DNA from: Halichoerus grypus
Lineage: Eukaryota; Chordata; Mammalia; Carnivora; Phocidae
Direction: 5' to 3'
NCBI RefSeq assembly: GCF_964656455.1
Contig: NC_135721.1
Coordinates: 82,130,754-82,194,753 of the forward strand
Length of the DNA: 64,000 nucleotides
Below, piece after piece: positions 12,118 through 23,244 of this stretch (positions are counted from its first letter, which is position 1; the number at the start of each line of letters is the position of its first letter). Under the pieces are notes generated by a model, which ran no database searches, had not been told where the DNA came from, and was given only the letters and a program-made list of their open reading frames with translations. The translations under genes and the position numbers were made by a program.

Positions 12118-14440
12118 CTGAAAGAATTTTATGATAATTGGAAGTTGAATTTCATCAAATGCTCTTTCTGCACCTATTGAGGTAATTGTACATGTTTTTC
12201 CTTAATTACATAAATGTGATTAAGTATATTGATTGATTTTTTTTTAATGTTGACCCAACTTTGCATTCCTGATGTAAACCACATTTGGTTGTGATTATGT
12301 TTTATGTATGCTTGAATTTTCCATGCCAACATTTTATGGAGATATTTATATTAAAGGGACGTTCTTCATAAAATAACCGGGTATGTATTCTTCCCCTCTC
12401 AAATTTCTGTAAGAGTTTGTATAACACTGGTATAATTTTTCCTGAAATACTTGGCACAATTCAGCATTGAAAAGATCTGCTTCTGGAATTTTGGGGGTAG
12501 AAAGTTATTGATTAAAAATTCAATTTCTCTTAGAGATAAAGAAATATTCAGGGGCACCTGGGTGGCTCAGATGGTTAAGCATCTGCCTTCAGCTCAGGGA
12601 ATGATCTCAGGGTCCTGGGATCGAGCCCCATATCAGGCTCCTGGCTCAGCGAGGAGTCTGTTTCTCCCCCTCCCTCCACCTCTTTCCCCTGCTCATATTC
12701 CCTCTCTCTCTCTTTCTCTCTCTCTATCTTTCTCTCTGTCACATGAATTAAAAAAAAAAAATTAAAAAAAAGAAACATTCAGATATTTTCCTATGTTGGT
12801 TTTATAAAATTACTTGTCAAGTACTTTGTGTATATTTTCTAGATTTTTAAATTTCTTGGCATGAAGCTATTTATAATACTCCCTTCTTGTCCTTTATAAC
12901 TATGGTGACATCACCTTCTTAATTCTTGATATTTGTAATTTGCATTTTATTTCTTTTTCTTAATCAAAGTTGCTAGAGACTATTCTTATGAATTCTTTCA
13001 AAGAACAGCCTTAGTTCATTTTGTTTGCCATTGTGTTAGTTTCAGCTCTCGTCTATATTATATCCTCTCTTCTAATTATTTTGCATTTAATTTGCTCTTC
13101 TTTTTATAACTTTTTAGAGTGGAAACTTAGAATCATTGACTTGAAGCCTTTTTTTCATTACTGACATAGGTCTTTAAATGGTATTTTTCTTAGTATACAA
13201 AGCTTTGCTAACATCCCACAAATTTTGATATGTTGCATTTTTGTTATCATTTTTGGGTGATTTTTTTTCTTAGAAATGCTTGGTTTAATTTCCAAGTAGT
13301 TGGATATTTGCTAGGTATATTGCTTTCCTTTTTTATTTTTAATTTAACTCCTGTGCAATCAAAGAGTATATTTTGTAAAATTCCAGTAACTCAAATATAT
13401 GATATTCATTTTATGCCCAGTAGATTTTCTGTCATGATGCATCTTCCATGTACACTTGAAAAGAACCCACATTCTGCCATAGTTGGTTGTAATTTTCTGC
13501 AAAGGTTGATTTAGATCAAGGTTGTTGCCAATGTTCAGATCTCCTCTTTCCTTACAGATTTTTTTTTTTTGGTTGAATTGTTCTACATGTTATAAAAAGA
13601 TATCCAACTTTTACTGTGGATTCCTCTATTTTCCCTTTAAATGATCAGTTTCTGCTTTGTGTATTTTGAGAATCTGTTCCTAGGTCCCTACAAAATCAGT
13701 ATTGCTATGTCTTCCTGTTGACTCAATCTTCAGTCATTATTAAATGAAAGTCTTTATCTTTGGTAATACTTCTTGTTTGATTGATATTATCAGTAGTATA
13801 AATACTAACATTAATATTGGTATTGTCTGATACTAATATAGCCATACTAGGTTCCTATCACTTACCATAGGAATGATTTGCTGTTCCCCAGTCTTTTACT
13901 GCCAACATATCTGTGCCTTCATGTTTATTGTACACCTCTTATAGATAGCCCACAGTTAAGTAATTTTGATCCAGTCAGATAGTGGCTACTTTTAAAATGG
14001 AATGTCTGGCCCATTTACATTTCATGTAATGATCGGTTTGGTTTAAGTCTATCCTCTTGCTATTTGTTTCCTATTTGTCCCAACTGTTGTTGCTGCTGTC
14101 ATTGTTTTTGTTTGGTCTTTGTTATCTTTTCTAGATTTCTTTATAGTTCATCAAACGTCTTTTGTCTTCCACTTTATTTCTTCTCTTAGCTTTTTAGCTA
14201 TACTCCCTTTTATTAATTTTTTTTGATTAATGGACTCAAATATTCATTCTTAAAGTATCACTACCTATTTAAAATTAATATTGTACATATCAAACATCAC
14301 AAGGTTTAATTACATTTACCTATCTTTTATGATAATGTATATTGTTGTATTATGTAATGTTGTAAATTATAAATTCCATCTTAGTATAATAATATTTGTA
14401 TTTTTAGTTTTCATTTGTCTTTTTAAGGAAATTAACTTAA
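12118..14440 (-). mobile_element. Old L1 body (ORF2 region), antisense, interrupted by a SINE
   Basis: The plus strand shows the complement of L1 ORF2 over about 2.1 kb. Examples are CCAACTTTGCATTCCTGATG (12254), TCAAAGAACAGCCTTAGTTC (12998), GATCTCCTCTTTCCTTACAG (13538) and ATGGAATGTCTGGCCCATTT (13997). It is full of stops and indels. The SINE at 12552-12768 splits it, and the short SINE at 12019 sits at its left edge. The family is an old L1M type; the subfamily is not resolved. Both ends are approximate. Confidence 0.75.
12552..12768 (+). mobile_element. Carnivore tRNA-Lys SINE (SINEC) inside the old L1
   Basis: It has a good head (GGGCACCTGGGTGGCTCAG), box-B-like GGGATCGAGCCCCATATCAG, a long (CT)n run and a poly-A tail. 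The target duplication is AAAGAAATATTCAG (12538-12551) against AAAGAAACATTCAG (12769-12782). It inserted into the L1M copy, so it is the younger of the two. Confidence 0.93.
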
Positions 14441-14571
14441 TTTGCACCCAAGGATTGATGATATCTAAGGAAACTTGGTTTATGTTCTAATATTCTTGGG
14501 AAAAGTGGCACACGGAATAATATTCAGAGTGAACCACAGAAAGAGCCAGGTCGTGCACTGAAAACAATCTT

Positions 14572-14726
14572 TTTTTTTTTATTAAAGATTTTATTTATTT
14601 ATTTGAGAGAGAGATTTTATTTATTTATTTGAGCAGGGAGCCTGCCATGGGGCTCAATACCAGGACCTTGGGATCATGACCCTAGCTGAAGGCAGACGCT
14701 TAACCAATTGAGCCACCTAGGTGCCC
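14572..14726 (-). mobile_element. Carnivore SINE, antisense, with internal duplication and deletion
   Basis: The tail complement GATTTTATTTATTTATTTGAG appears twice, near 14586 and 14611, separated by only a few bases. The usual middle region is missing. The head complement GAGCCACCTAGGTGCCCC is intact. The target duplication is CTGAAAACAATCTT (14558) against CTGAAAGTAATCTT (14727). Confidence 0.88.
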
Positions 14727-14949
14727 CTGAAAGTAATCTTATAAAGAAGGTCCTGGCAGGAGGTGAAAGGAGTGGACATCCATGGAGGGGAAGAGGATGA
14801 AGACTTTTCTTTGCAACTTACTGCTTCTTTCAAAATTTACCAGGACAGAATCTAGATTTGCATTTTCTCCATTTGTTTCATGTGTACATCCTTCATATTT
14901 TAATATAAGATTTTGAGAACTACATAAGCAACATAATCGGACATATTTT

Positions 14950-15128
14950 AAAAAATTATTTATTTATTTGAGACAGAGAGAGAAAAGGAAGCCACAGAAG
15001 GAAAGTCAGAGGGAGAAGCAGACTCCCTGTTGAGCAGAGAGCCTGAGGCGGGGCTCCATCTCAGGACCCCAAGATCATGACCTGAGCCAAAGGCAGATGC
15101 TTAACCTACTGAGCCACCCAGGCACCCC
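14950..15128 (-). mobile_element. Carnivore tRNA-Lys SINE (SINEC), antisense
   Basis: It shows AAATTATTTATTTATTTGAG, a purine-rich middle, AGCAGACTCCCTGTTGAGCA, and the head complement TACTGAGCCACCCAGGCACC. The flanks are related but diverged (AATCGGACATATTTTA against AATCAGATACTTTATT), so the left edge is approximate. Confidence 0.9.
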
Positions 15129-15135
15129 AATCAGA

Positions 15136-17339
15136 TACTTTATTTTGAGATAATGTATATTATAAGGTTAGTGGCTTTCTAAATGGAGTTAATGCTGATA
15201 TACAATATTATAATTTTCTGAAACGGAAATAAACATCTTAAAAAGCAAACACTTCATTTTGTTCCCCCTGAGCTCCCTGTGGTTCACCCTACAGTGGTGC
15301 AACCCATCTTTATTTCTTGAGAAACCTACAGGAAGAGAAAGCTTTAAAACTTAGCACTAATTATTACATATTGTTGCTATATGCAAACCCAGGCATTAAC
15401 TTAAATTATTATTTAGCATTAACAAGACCTCTGGGTGTGCAGACATCAGCACTTGCACATATTTCCCTTTTATCTAAAGTGCTATCTGGAATAATATCAG
15501 ATAATTTTTTTACTAAACTAGGTTGAGCAGATATGTATGGAATTATGGGCATCCCTGAATACCAAGAAGGAATCTCTTTATTTCTTGCTACAAACACCTT
15601 ATTTAGATAATGTTCAGATGCTTTTAAAAACTAATGGAAAAGAAATATTGCCCTGAGAATCCTTAATGGGCTAGAAACAGAAAAAGTGGAAGCTCTCATA
15701 GTCAGAGATTTTCAATTTGTAGCATGATCAGTCCTAGCCCTCATTCCCAGAGATTCTGTATCTGTCTGTCTCAGCTGAGAGCCAGGAATTCATGTGTTTA
15801 AGAAGCAGCTAAGGGTTTCTGTTGTGTGGTGTCCTACTATCACATTTTCAAGCACATATCCTCAAAGATTTCCAAGTAAAGTTGGTGGGATGAAATCAGA
15901 TCACAGAACCCTCCCATCCAGTACTTGAAAATATTTTAAAACATGTACCAGCAGCACACAAACAGGGAATATAAGCTCACATAGAAATCTTCTGGAAGTG
16001 GCCTTCAAGAACAGAATCAAACACAATTTGAGAATGATGACTGACCTCTAAGCCTAGTAAAGTGATCTAAAGTAAACTTAAGGAATATAGGAAATATTCT
16101 TTTCTTTATAATTTTCTTAATGTGGGTGAAAATGCTGCCCATGAAGTAGATGAAATAAGCAAGCAACCAACAGACTGACTAGGTCTTATAGAAGCAAACC
16201 CTTAGGACTTACTGGATTTGGAGAATGATTCAAAGCCAATAGGTATTTCTATCTGAAAATAAAATACACATGCCAGCTGATAAGGTGAGCCCTGAAGTCC
16301 TTAACACCATCTCAGAAGGGAGGATAGAGCCTAGTCTCCTAACCATGTCTATATCTGAGCTTTCCACCACCCTACTCCCTAGCCTCCCATCTTAAGCTTC
16401 AAAAATGGATGAAATTGAAAATAGCTAGCCTGCAATCAGCCATGAGGAGAATGATGAATTTACATGCATTAAGTTAGAGAAAATAGAAACTCTGGACAAG
16501 GCAGCCTGCTTTAGTGTCTGATTGCTTGATCAAGATGGCAGGAAATGTCATGGCAAATGTCTCACATTCTATAAAGGAAAGGGAAGGGAAGAAGAGAAGG
16601 GGAGAAGAACAGACTCTGGAATGAGGATCAAGAATTTGGTCTGGAAAAAAAATGAGAGGGAAAAAGGAAGTAACTCATTGAGTTTTTCATGTTCAAGAAC
16701 ATTTAATACAATCATAATATCATGAAAATTGGAGCTCAAAGGAGTTGTGGTTAAACCACAGGATGATGATGAAGTGAGATCGCCGAGAGTTTTGAGGACT
16801 TACATCAATACTTTCATACCACTAGTTGCATAACTTTGAAGCTACTAGACAGAATAAAGACATTAATATTCTAACCTATTAAGACAGAAGAAAACTGCAA
16901 TAATTGTTGTGATTTCAAAAGAAAAAAAGAGTAGTACAAAGGAAATGAGAAATGTAAAAGAAAACATGACATTATAGAAAAGGGTAATTTGTGTTGAGAA
17001 AACTCAATACATGAAATGGAGAAAATGTTGAAATCTATAACTGAATAAAAATCTCAAGGAAAAATTGAAATAAAGGATAAAATCTGAGGTTGATTTTTAA
17101 AGATCCATAGATCTAAAGATCTATTTTCTAGGGGAAAAAATTGAAGAACTACCTAACATAATACTTATTCTAGTTAAGATCTGAATTTCAAAAATAAAGA
17201 CAAACTTTTCAGGCATTCAGGAAATATAAATAAGTCAACTACATGGGGGAACAGACTTGTCAAATTTCTTCATATCATCACACGAGTAGTGAGTAACATT
17301 TACATTGACCCACAGGTATAGGTAGTTATGATGTCCAAA
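15136..17339. other. Unassigned AT-rich sequence
   Basis: About 2.2 kb with no gene. Only a hAT-type relic near 15695 is recognised. The stretch 16880-17240 is A-rich and could be old LINE sequence. Confidence 0.45.
15695..15835 (+). mobile_element. MER5-like hAT relic
   Basis: The order TCAGAGATTTTCAATTTGTA, CCCAGAGATTCTGTATCTG, then AGCCAGGAATTCATGTGTTT and AAGAAGCAGCTAAGGGTTTC resembles the non-autonomous MER5-type hAT repeats. The assignment is by pattern only. Confidence 0.45.
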
Positions 17340-17640
17340 TGGACTGTGTGTTTCTCAGCCTCCTTTTAATTAGGTTGAGGCCCCATGACAAATTCTGGCT
17401 GAGTGACAAGAGCCAAGGCAGTTAACTCACTCGAGAGCCAAGGCAGTTGAATTCACCTTCTCTTTGCCTTGCCCTGGGCAACTGGACGGCCATGTATTAT
17501 AAAAGAAACAAGGACAAGATGTGGACCTCTGTGGTCCTGGGCATCTGATCAGAGAGAAATCTTTGCTGTGTGAAGCTACTAATACTTTGAGTTAGTTTGT
17601 TTCTGCAATATAGTCTCCCCTCCATGAACGTGACCTAGTA
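17340..17640 (+). mobile_element. Possible MaLR-type LTR relic
   Basis: The 3' part reads TGTGAAGCTACTAATACTTTG, then GTTAGTTTGTTTCTGCAATA, which resembles the end of old MaLR LTRs. Upstream, GAGCCAAGGCAGTT occurs twice about 23 bases apart (near 17410 and 17433). Boundaries are uncertain. Confidence 0.35.
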
Positions 17641-17984
17641 TCACTGTAAGTAATCAAGGTGTCCAAGAACAAAGGCAACCCCCACATAGTCTCCACTATG
17701 AAAAACCTCAGCCAATAGAGTCCCAATGAGTACTTTTTACCAAAACTGCTACGTGATGAAATCCACTTAGGGCATGTGTCAAATGATTCCAGCTTAATAC
17801 AATTATTTTATCTGGGATTTGAGTGATTCTTTTTCTCTTTTACATTTTCTGCATCAACTGAATTCTTTTATATTGAATGTGTGCTTTTCTATTGCAAATA
17901 TTATAAAGTGAATGATGAAGGAGAGGGAGGAGATGCAGATAGAGGGAAAGACAGTAAGTTGAATCATAATATGCACGGCAGGAA

Positions 17985-20290
17985 AAAATAGCATCAGAAT
18001 TTTTACTTATTCTGAAGCAAGACAAATTGATCATAAAGCTCATTTGGAAGGGCAAGCTAGCCAGCCTGGCCAGGAAAGCTTTGAATGAGAAGGCTAGTAC
18101 CACCAGGCATAAAATAATATAAAACACTGTAATTAAAAATGCTAATATCATATGAATAAACAGAAATCTCAATGGAACAAAATCCAAAATCCAAAGGAAG
18201 ACCCTACTGCAGATGGAAATTTCTGCAATATGATGATATAAAAAGGCTGCATCTCAAATCAATGAAGGAAAGAAGGACTTCTGAACAAGAAATGTTTGGA
18301 TAACTGTAAAAGTGATGTGGAAAAAGATAAAATTGGAGTAATTTCTCACAGAAAAAAAAAAAAAAGATAAACCAAATGGCTCAAAGAATTAATGCCAAAA
18401 AATGAACAAATGAAAAAACAAATAAATAACCCCATACAAGTATTGGAAGACACATGGATGAGTCTATTAAAAGCCTGGAAATAAGAAATCTTTTCTAACT
18501 GTAGCTCACAAATCACAAGTAAGAAGAGGAAAAAGAATAAATTTTACTACTCAAAACCCCCAAACATTTCTATCTGGAAAAAAGAGCAAAATAAACAATG
18601 GAATAAAATGAGATATGGAAAAATCTATTCATAATCCATTTCACAAAATTTTGCTGGTCCTAAAATATTTTCCAAAAGTAGATCAGAAAACTATAAAAGT
18701 AGAAGAAAAACGAGTCTAGAAAAATGGGCAAGACATAAGAACAGACAACTCACGAAAAAGCAAATGGCCTTTAAAAAATAAAAGATGTTCATTCTAGTTC
18801 CTTAAAAGAGAAAGTAAAGTAAGATATTAAGACAATTTAAAACACCATGGAGGAACCTTGCTCACAATCATTTCTGTGCAGAATCCTGCTGTTAAAAAAG
18901 ACCAGAGTGTTAGCTGGGCCTCTTTAGACCAGGGCTTAAACTATGGACTTCTTTTTGGAATGATGCGTCAAATGGATAATATAAAATACATAAGTTTACA
19001 AAGGAAAGCATTTTTTTTGTAAACCACACTTTTTTTTTTCAGCACTCAAACTGAACAAAATCTACACATATGTCATACTCTGAAGCAAAGCTTTGGGACA
19101 CAGCACTCTCATATTTTAGGATAAGGTTGCAAATTGACTCAACCACCATGGACAGGAGTGACAATATCTAATAAAATTACCCAGAGAGAGCAAAAGACAG
19201 AAGGAACTGACAAATACATCTTAAACTACAACCAGTAATGAAATCTTCATAATAAAATTATACTGATGTTTTGAAACTATTATATATGTAATAGGATAAG
19301 GCAAATAAATAATTATGTAAATAATATTAGGAACCAACGTCCTCAGCATAAAGTCAAAGAAGTTGTGTAAAAATCCTATATTCTTAAATTTGAATTGGAA
19401 ATATCAATATGAACTCATAATATAATTTCCTTTTAAAAATATGCATTTTCTACCTCTCTCTACCAGAAAGGCCCCGAAGCAATGATTAATTCAGTTACAA
19501 TGAGCATAACTAGTTTTCAGACTATGGTCTCTAAAGAGTATTTCTCACTAAAAAGAACCAAGGCTCCTTGACAAAAGACTGATTTCAGGTCTGGGGCAGA
19601 AAATGTCCAAGATGAGTCTGGAATATCTTGTAACTGAAAGCAAAGACACTAATAAAGAATTCTGGGGTCACAAGTACACAGGAACCAACTTGAAAGAGCT
19701 CCAACAGGCCAGACTCAGGATAATTGGAGCATGAACTGAAACTCATCAAATATGTTAAAATCCATGAGATGTTAATGAAAGTAACTAAGCCCAAGCTAGT
19801 TAACTCTGGAGGTTGTTAGGCCATCATTGTATTATGAAAATTTGCAAATAAAGGGAAAGACTCAAGGATTTTTCCTGCTCCTCCTGTAAAAATGTGCAGC
19901 AGAGTAACAAAATATATGATAAGGAACGTTCTCCTTTATAGAAGAATTGCAATTGATAAAAGCAGAAGGAAGGGCAGAACATCATCATTTTGCAAACCCA
20001 AATAAAAACAATTGACCCATTCAACAGTCCAGCTGCTGACACTACCTTTAAATGAAAGGCTGAGGGGAAGTCTATAGGCGTTGGACCAGGCATTGATGTA
20101 TGAATCCTTTGTTCAACCTCAATACCACAAGAGAGGAGACAACAGGACAGTGGGTGCTTCCTGATGGTATGTAATGGGAAGTACAAAGCACCACCAATGA
20201 AGTCTTCTTGCAAAAAAAAAAAAAAAAATAGGAACCTGAATCTGATAAGGCCTCCAGAACCTCAGTAGCAGTTTAAAGGAAGTGAAAAGG
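17985..20290 (+). mobile_element. Old L1 (L1M-type), ORF2 end and 3'UTR, sense
   Basis: The first part (17985-18830) reads like a decayed ORF2 C-terminal region, for example GCTAGTACCACCAGGCATAA and AGACCCTACTGCAGATGGAA. The second part (about 19550-20270) has a 3'UTR-like order: AGAACCAAGGCTCCTTGACA, ACAGGAACCAACTTGAAAGA, CAATTGACCCATTCAACAGT, and CAGGACAGTGGGTGCTTCCT before a poly-A run. There is no open frame. The minus-strand 129-codon frame at 19824-20213 is chance. It may be two adjacent elements rather than one. Confidence 0.5.
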
Positions 20291-20294
20291 TTAA

Positions 20295-20395
20295 TATATA
20301 TGTATAATATATATGTAAATATATATACAGTTTATATACATGTATAATATATATGTAAATATATATTTTATATATACATATAAAAATAACATCAC
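20295..20395. repeat. AT-rich tandem repeat with 40-bp period
   Basis: The 26-base block beginning TGTATAATATATATGTAAAT occurs identically at 20301-20326 and 20341-20366. The whole stretch is almost pure A/T with many TATA steps and is locally self-complementary. Confidence 0.85.
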
Positions 20396-20489
20396 AGGGA
20401 TGCAATTAGCAAAATCTAGTTGTGAAAACACAAGGCAACTGGCCTGGTTTCTTCAATAAATTGACGAAAGGAGTAGAATACAAAGGGCA

Positions 20490-20528
20490 TTGAGTCTTTT
20501 GTTTTATTGTTATGAGTCTTTTGTTTTA
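20490..20528. repeat. Short tandem duplication
   Basis: GAGTCTTTTGTTTTAT occurs twice, about 22 bases apart. Confidence 0.75.
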
Positions 20529-20789
20529 TGATATGTTATCTGTTCCAGAGAATGACCAATCCTGTTTGCCAAAAGGAGTCCCTAATTATCCCTGTTTTTT
20601 TCAGGGTGATTGTGATATCACCACTGATGACCCTCAAAATATTTCTGTGATGATAATATAGTCATCGTACCCATCTTATTAACCACCTATATCAGTTAAT
20701 AAGTACATAGCCAATCTATCCCACATCCAACGGTATTTAATTTTTATAAAGATTGTGGGGGAATAAGAATTATCCTGGGTAACCAGTGC

Positions 20790-21200
20790 ATTGGTCAGTG
20801 TGGGTCGCCATGACAAAGTAGCACAGACTGGGTGGCCACAGCACCTACTGTTTCACAATTCTGGAGGTTGGAAGTCTGGGATGAAGGTGTCAGCAGGTTT
20901 GGTTCATTCTGAAGGCTGAGAGAGAATGTTCACCAGGCCTCCCTCTGTGGCTTGTAGCTAGCCTTCTCCCTGTGTCTTCACATTGTCTTCCCTCTGTACG
21001 AGTCCATCTCTAAATTTTCTCTTCTTGCAAGGACACCAGTCATGTTGGATTAGGGTCCACTCTAATTACCTCACTGTAACTTGATTACCTCTGTAAAAAC
21101 CCTTTCCCCAGATAAGATCACATTCTGGGGTACTGGGACTTAGTCTTCCAACATAAAATTTTTGGCAGGGGCACATTCCAATCCACAATAATGATCAAGA
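20790..21200 (-). mobile_element. ERVL-MaLR LTR (MLT1-type), antisense
   Basis: The plus strand is the complement of an MLT1-type LTR: AGACTGGGTGGCCACAGCAC, CACAATTCTGGAGGTTGGAA, CCCTGTGTCTTCACATTGTC, GGATTAGGGTCCACTCTAAT and AACATAAAATTTTTGGCAGG. The order matches the full LTR. No internal retroviral region is adjacent, so it is a solo relic. Confidence 0.78.
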
Positions 21201-23089
21201 CTCTAAGTGAAACAATTAGGTTTTTTGGTCAAATAATGGAGGAGATTTGAGATCTAAAATGGAGATTTACAATGTTCAGCTGAAAATCCTCAAACCTCAC
21301 AGCCTCTGAGGAAAGAGCTCAAGAGTGTCCAGACCCCTATCCCCAGCTGATGGAGGCTGAAGCTCCATTTAGAGACACTGATCACTGGGGAATGGAACTC
21401 CAAGATTCAAACCCTGTGGTTCTCTACATCCTCTTCAGCCCTAAAGCATTTTTGCTCCTAATTCTTTGCAAGTTTGTCCAATAAGATGTCAAAAGCAAGA
21501 TCACTATTTTGAAAGAAGTTTCTGGTGGAAAGGAAGTTCCCTCCTGTCCCACTGAGAACAGCATCAGCAGCTGTAGGGTGAGACCCCCAGACACAGGCAG
21601 CCACCAGCATTCGCAGTAGACCAGCAGAGGACAAAGACACTGGTTATGACTGAGCACCAAATGGTAGGGCAAGGAAGAGGTGAAGCCAAAAATCAGCATG
21701 TAGCAGTTCCAGGAAATAGCCCTGCTGAGGGACAAGGGAGGGCTTGAAATATCCCAAGGTCCAGGAACTCTGTTGGGTGTGGAGTTGGCATTCAATATCA
21801 TTTCTCGGTTTTTATTATAATTGCTAAGGATGCTTGCTTGCTTTCCATGGTGTGGTTTGACTGAGAGAATGCAGATTTTACAAAGAAACATAAAAACTCT
21901 AATACAGAAGGAAATTAATCTCTTCCTTCTCTCAATGCTAAAGATTTTTACATCTGGTACCTTTATGGATACTTTTTTTTTATCACTGGAAGATATGATC
22001 ATAATCTTCTAATGTGATTGAAGTTCTTTCTATAGCTTTGAACTTGGGGCATATTTCAACTCACTGCAGGTATTTTAGCTGCTTATGCTAGTCTATTATT
22101 ATTTCTACCATATATTAAGGCTGGCAACATAGAACAGTGGGCTTGGTGAGAAAGATGAAATGTAATGTTCCCAGCACAGTTTCATATATTATAGGAAAAT
22201 CTCAAATACTCTGTATCTGATCACATCTCATCATATCCAAAAAGAATAGCACTTGCTTCAAGTGGATGGATGAGCTCCTGGAGTATTGTTTTTTTTAAAA
22301 TATCTTCCCCTTCATTAACAGATACTCTTTGGCTGACTTAAAGCTTGCTACATTTGAAACAATATTGACCATTGCCTCAATATTTCAATAGATAAATAGC
22401 TTAACTGGGGTGAGAGTTAGAGCTAATGTGTATATCTAGCAAGTTGGTAATTGCCTCTCAAGTCGCCTATTCTTTCAAAGTTATCTCTTTACCTAAAATT
22501 ATTTAGTACTCTTGGGCGGTCCCCAATGTTCTGTGCATGTCGAAGGGGGTCTCGCCCCTTGCCCTCAGGGAAGGCAACTCAGTGCCCAGTCTTTACTCAT
22601 CTGCCAGGCTGCACACTTCCAGGTAGGGCACTGTAGAAGCCCTTCCAGTGACATCAGGTCCACTGACTGAACGCTAAGCCTTGCAATCAGGTGGCATTAT
22701 GAAATAAATACATAAAATGCTATAAAGTTGCTGAAGGAAAAGGTGAGTGCTGGCAGACAAACTGTCTCTGTGAAGAGTCTAGCCCAGACCAGAACGTGAT
22801 CCTGAACTCAGTAGTGGGTTCCTTTACCCAAAGCAGGCAAGAGGCAGAGGAGCGCTAGGAGACTCCTCCACCGATTTATTTCTGAACATGGGAAATTGGC
22901 AGCAATCCTGCTCTATTTCTGTGCATAAATGGAAGAGACAGAGGCTTCTGAAAGCAGGATATGAGATGAGGATGAAGCCCCCCAAAAAAGAGAACAGAAA
23001 AGTGAAAGCGAGAAAGTCTTCTCCAAAACTTTTAATGCGCTGATATGTCTGCTTATAGATCATTTATACATTTCTTCTTTCCCGGCAAT
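21201..23089. other. Unassigned non-coding sequence
   Basis: No recognised element. The minus strand at 21424-22002 holds a 192-codon open frame, the longest ATG frame outside the L1. It is rich in Ser, Leu and Ile, resembles no family I know, and has no flanking splice-like context that I can defend. Confidence 0.45.
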
Positions 23090-23235
23090 ATTGACAAATG
23101 ATGGTAAAGTTTCCCTTACCTACAGAATGAAGATTATATTAGCTGTCAGCTGCCTACCAAATAGGGACATTGAGAGGATTAATGAGGATCCCGGTGCTGC
23201 ACTGATCGTTGCCATAGAAATGCATAGTAAAGTAG
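23090..23235 (+). mobile_element. Possible MIR relic
   Basis: CTTACCTACAGAATGAAGAT followed by GACATTGAGAGGATTAATGAG resembles the 3' half of MIR, where an exon-like TCATCTGTAAAATG block is followed by GAGGATTAAATGAG. Confidence 0.4.
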
Positions 23236-23244
23236 GGCACTATA

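Noticed and set aside
12451..12765. 104-codon plus-strand frame ending in Ser/Leu repeats
   Set aside because: It runs through the SINE head and its (CT)n tail. Frames at 26404, 27419 and 56486 arise the same way.
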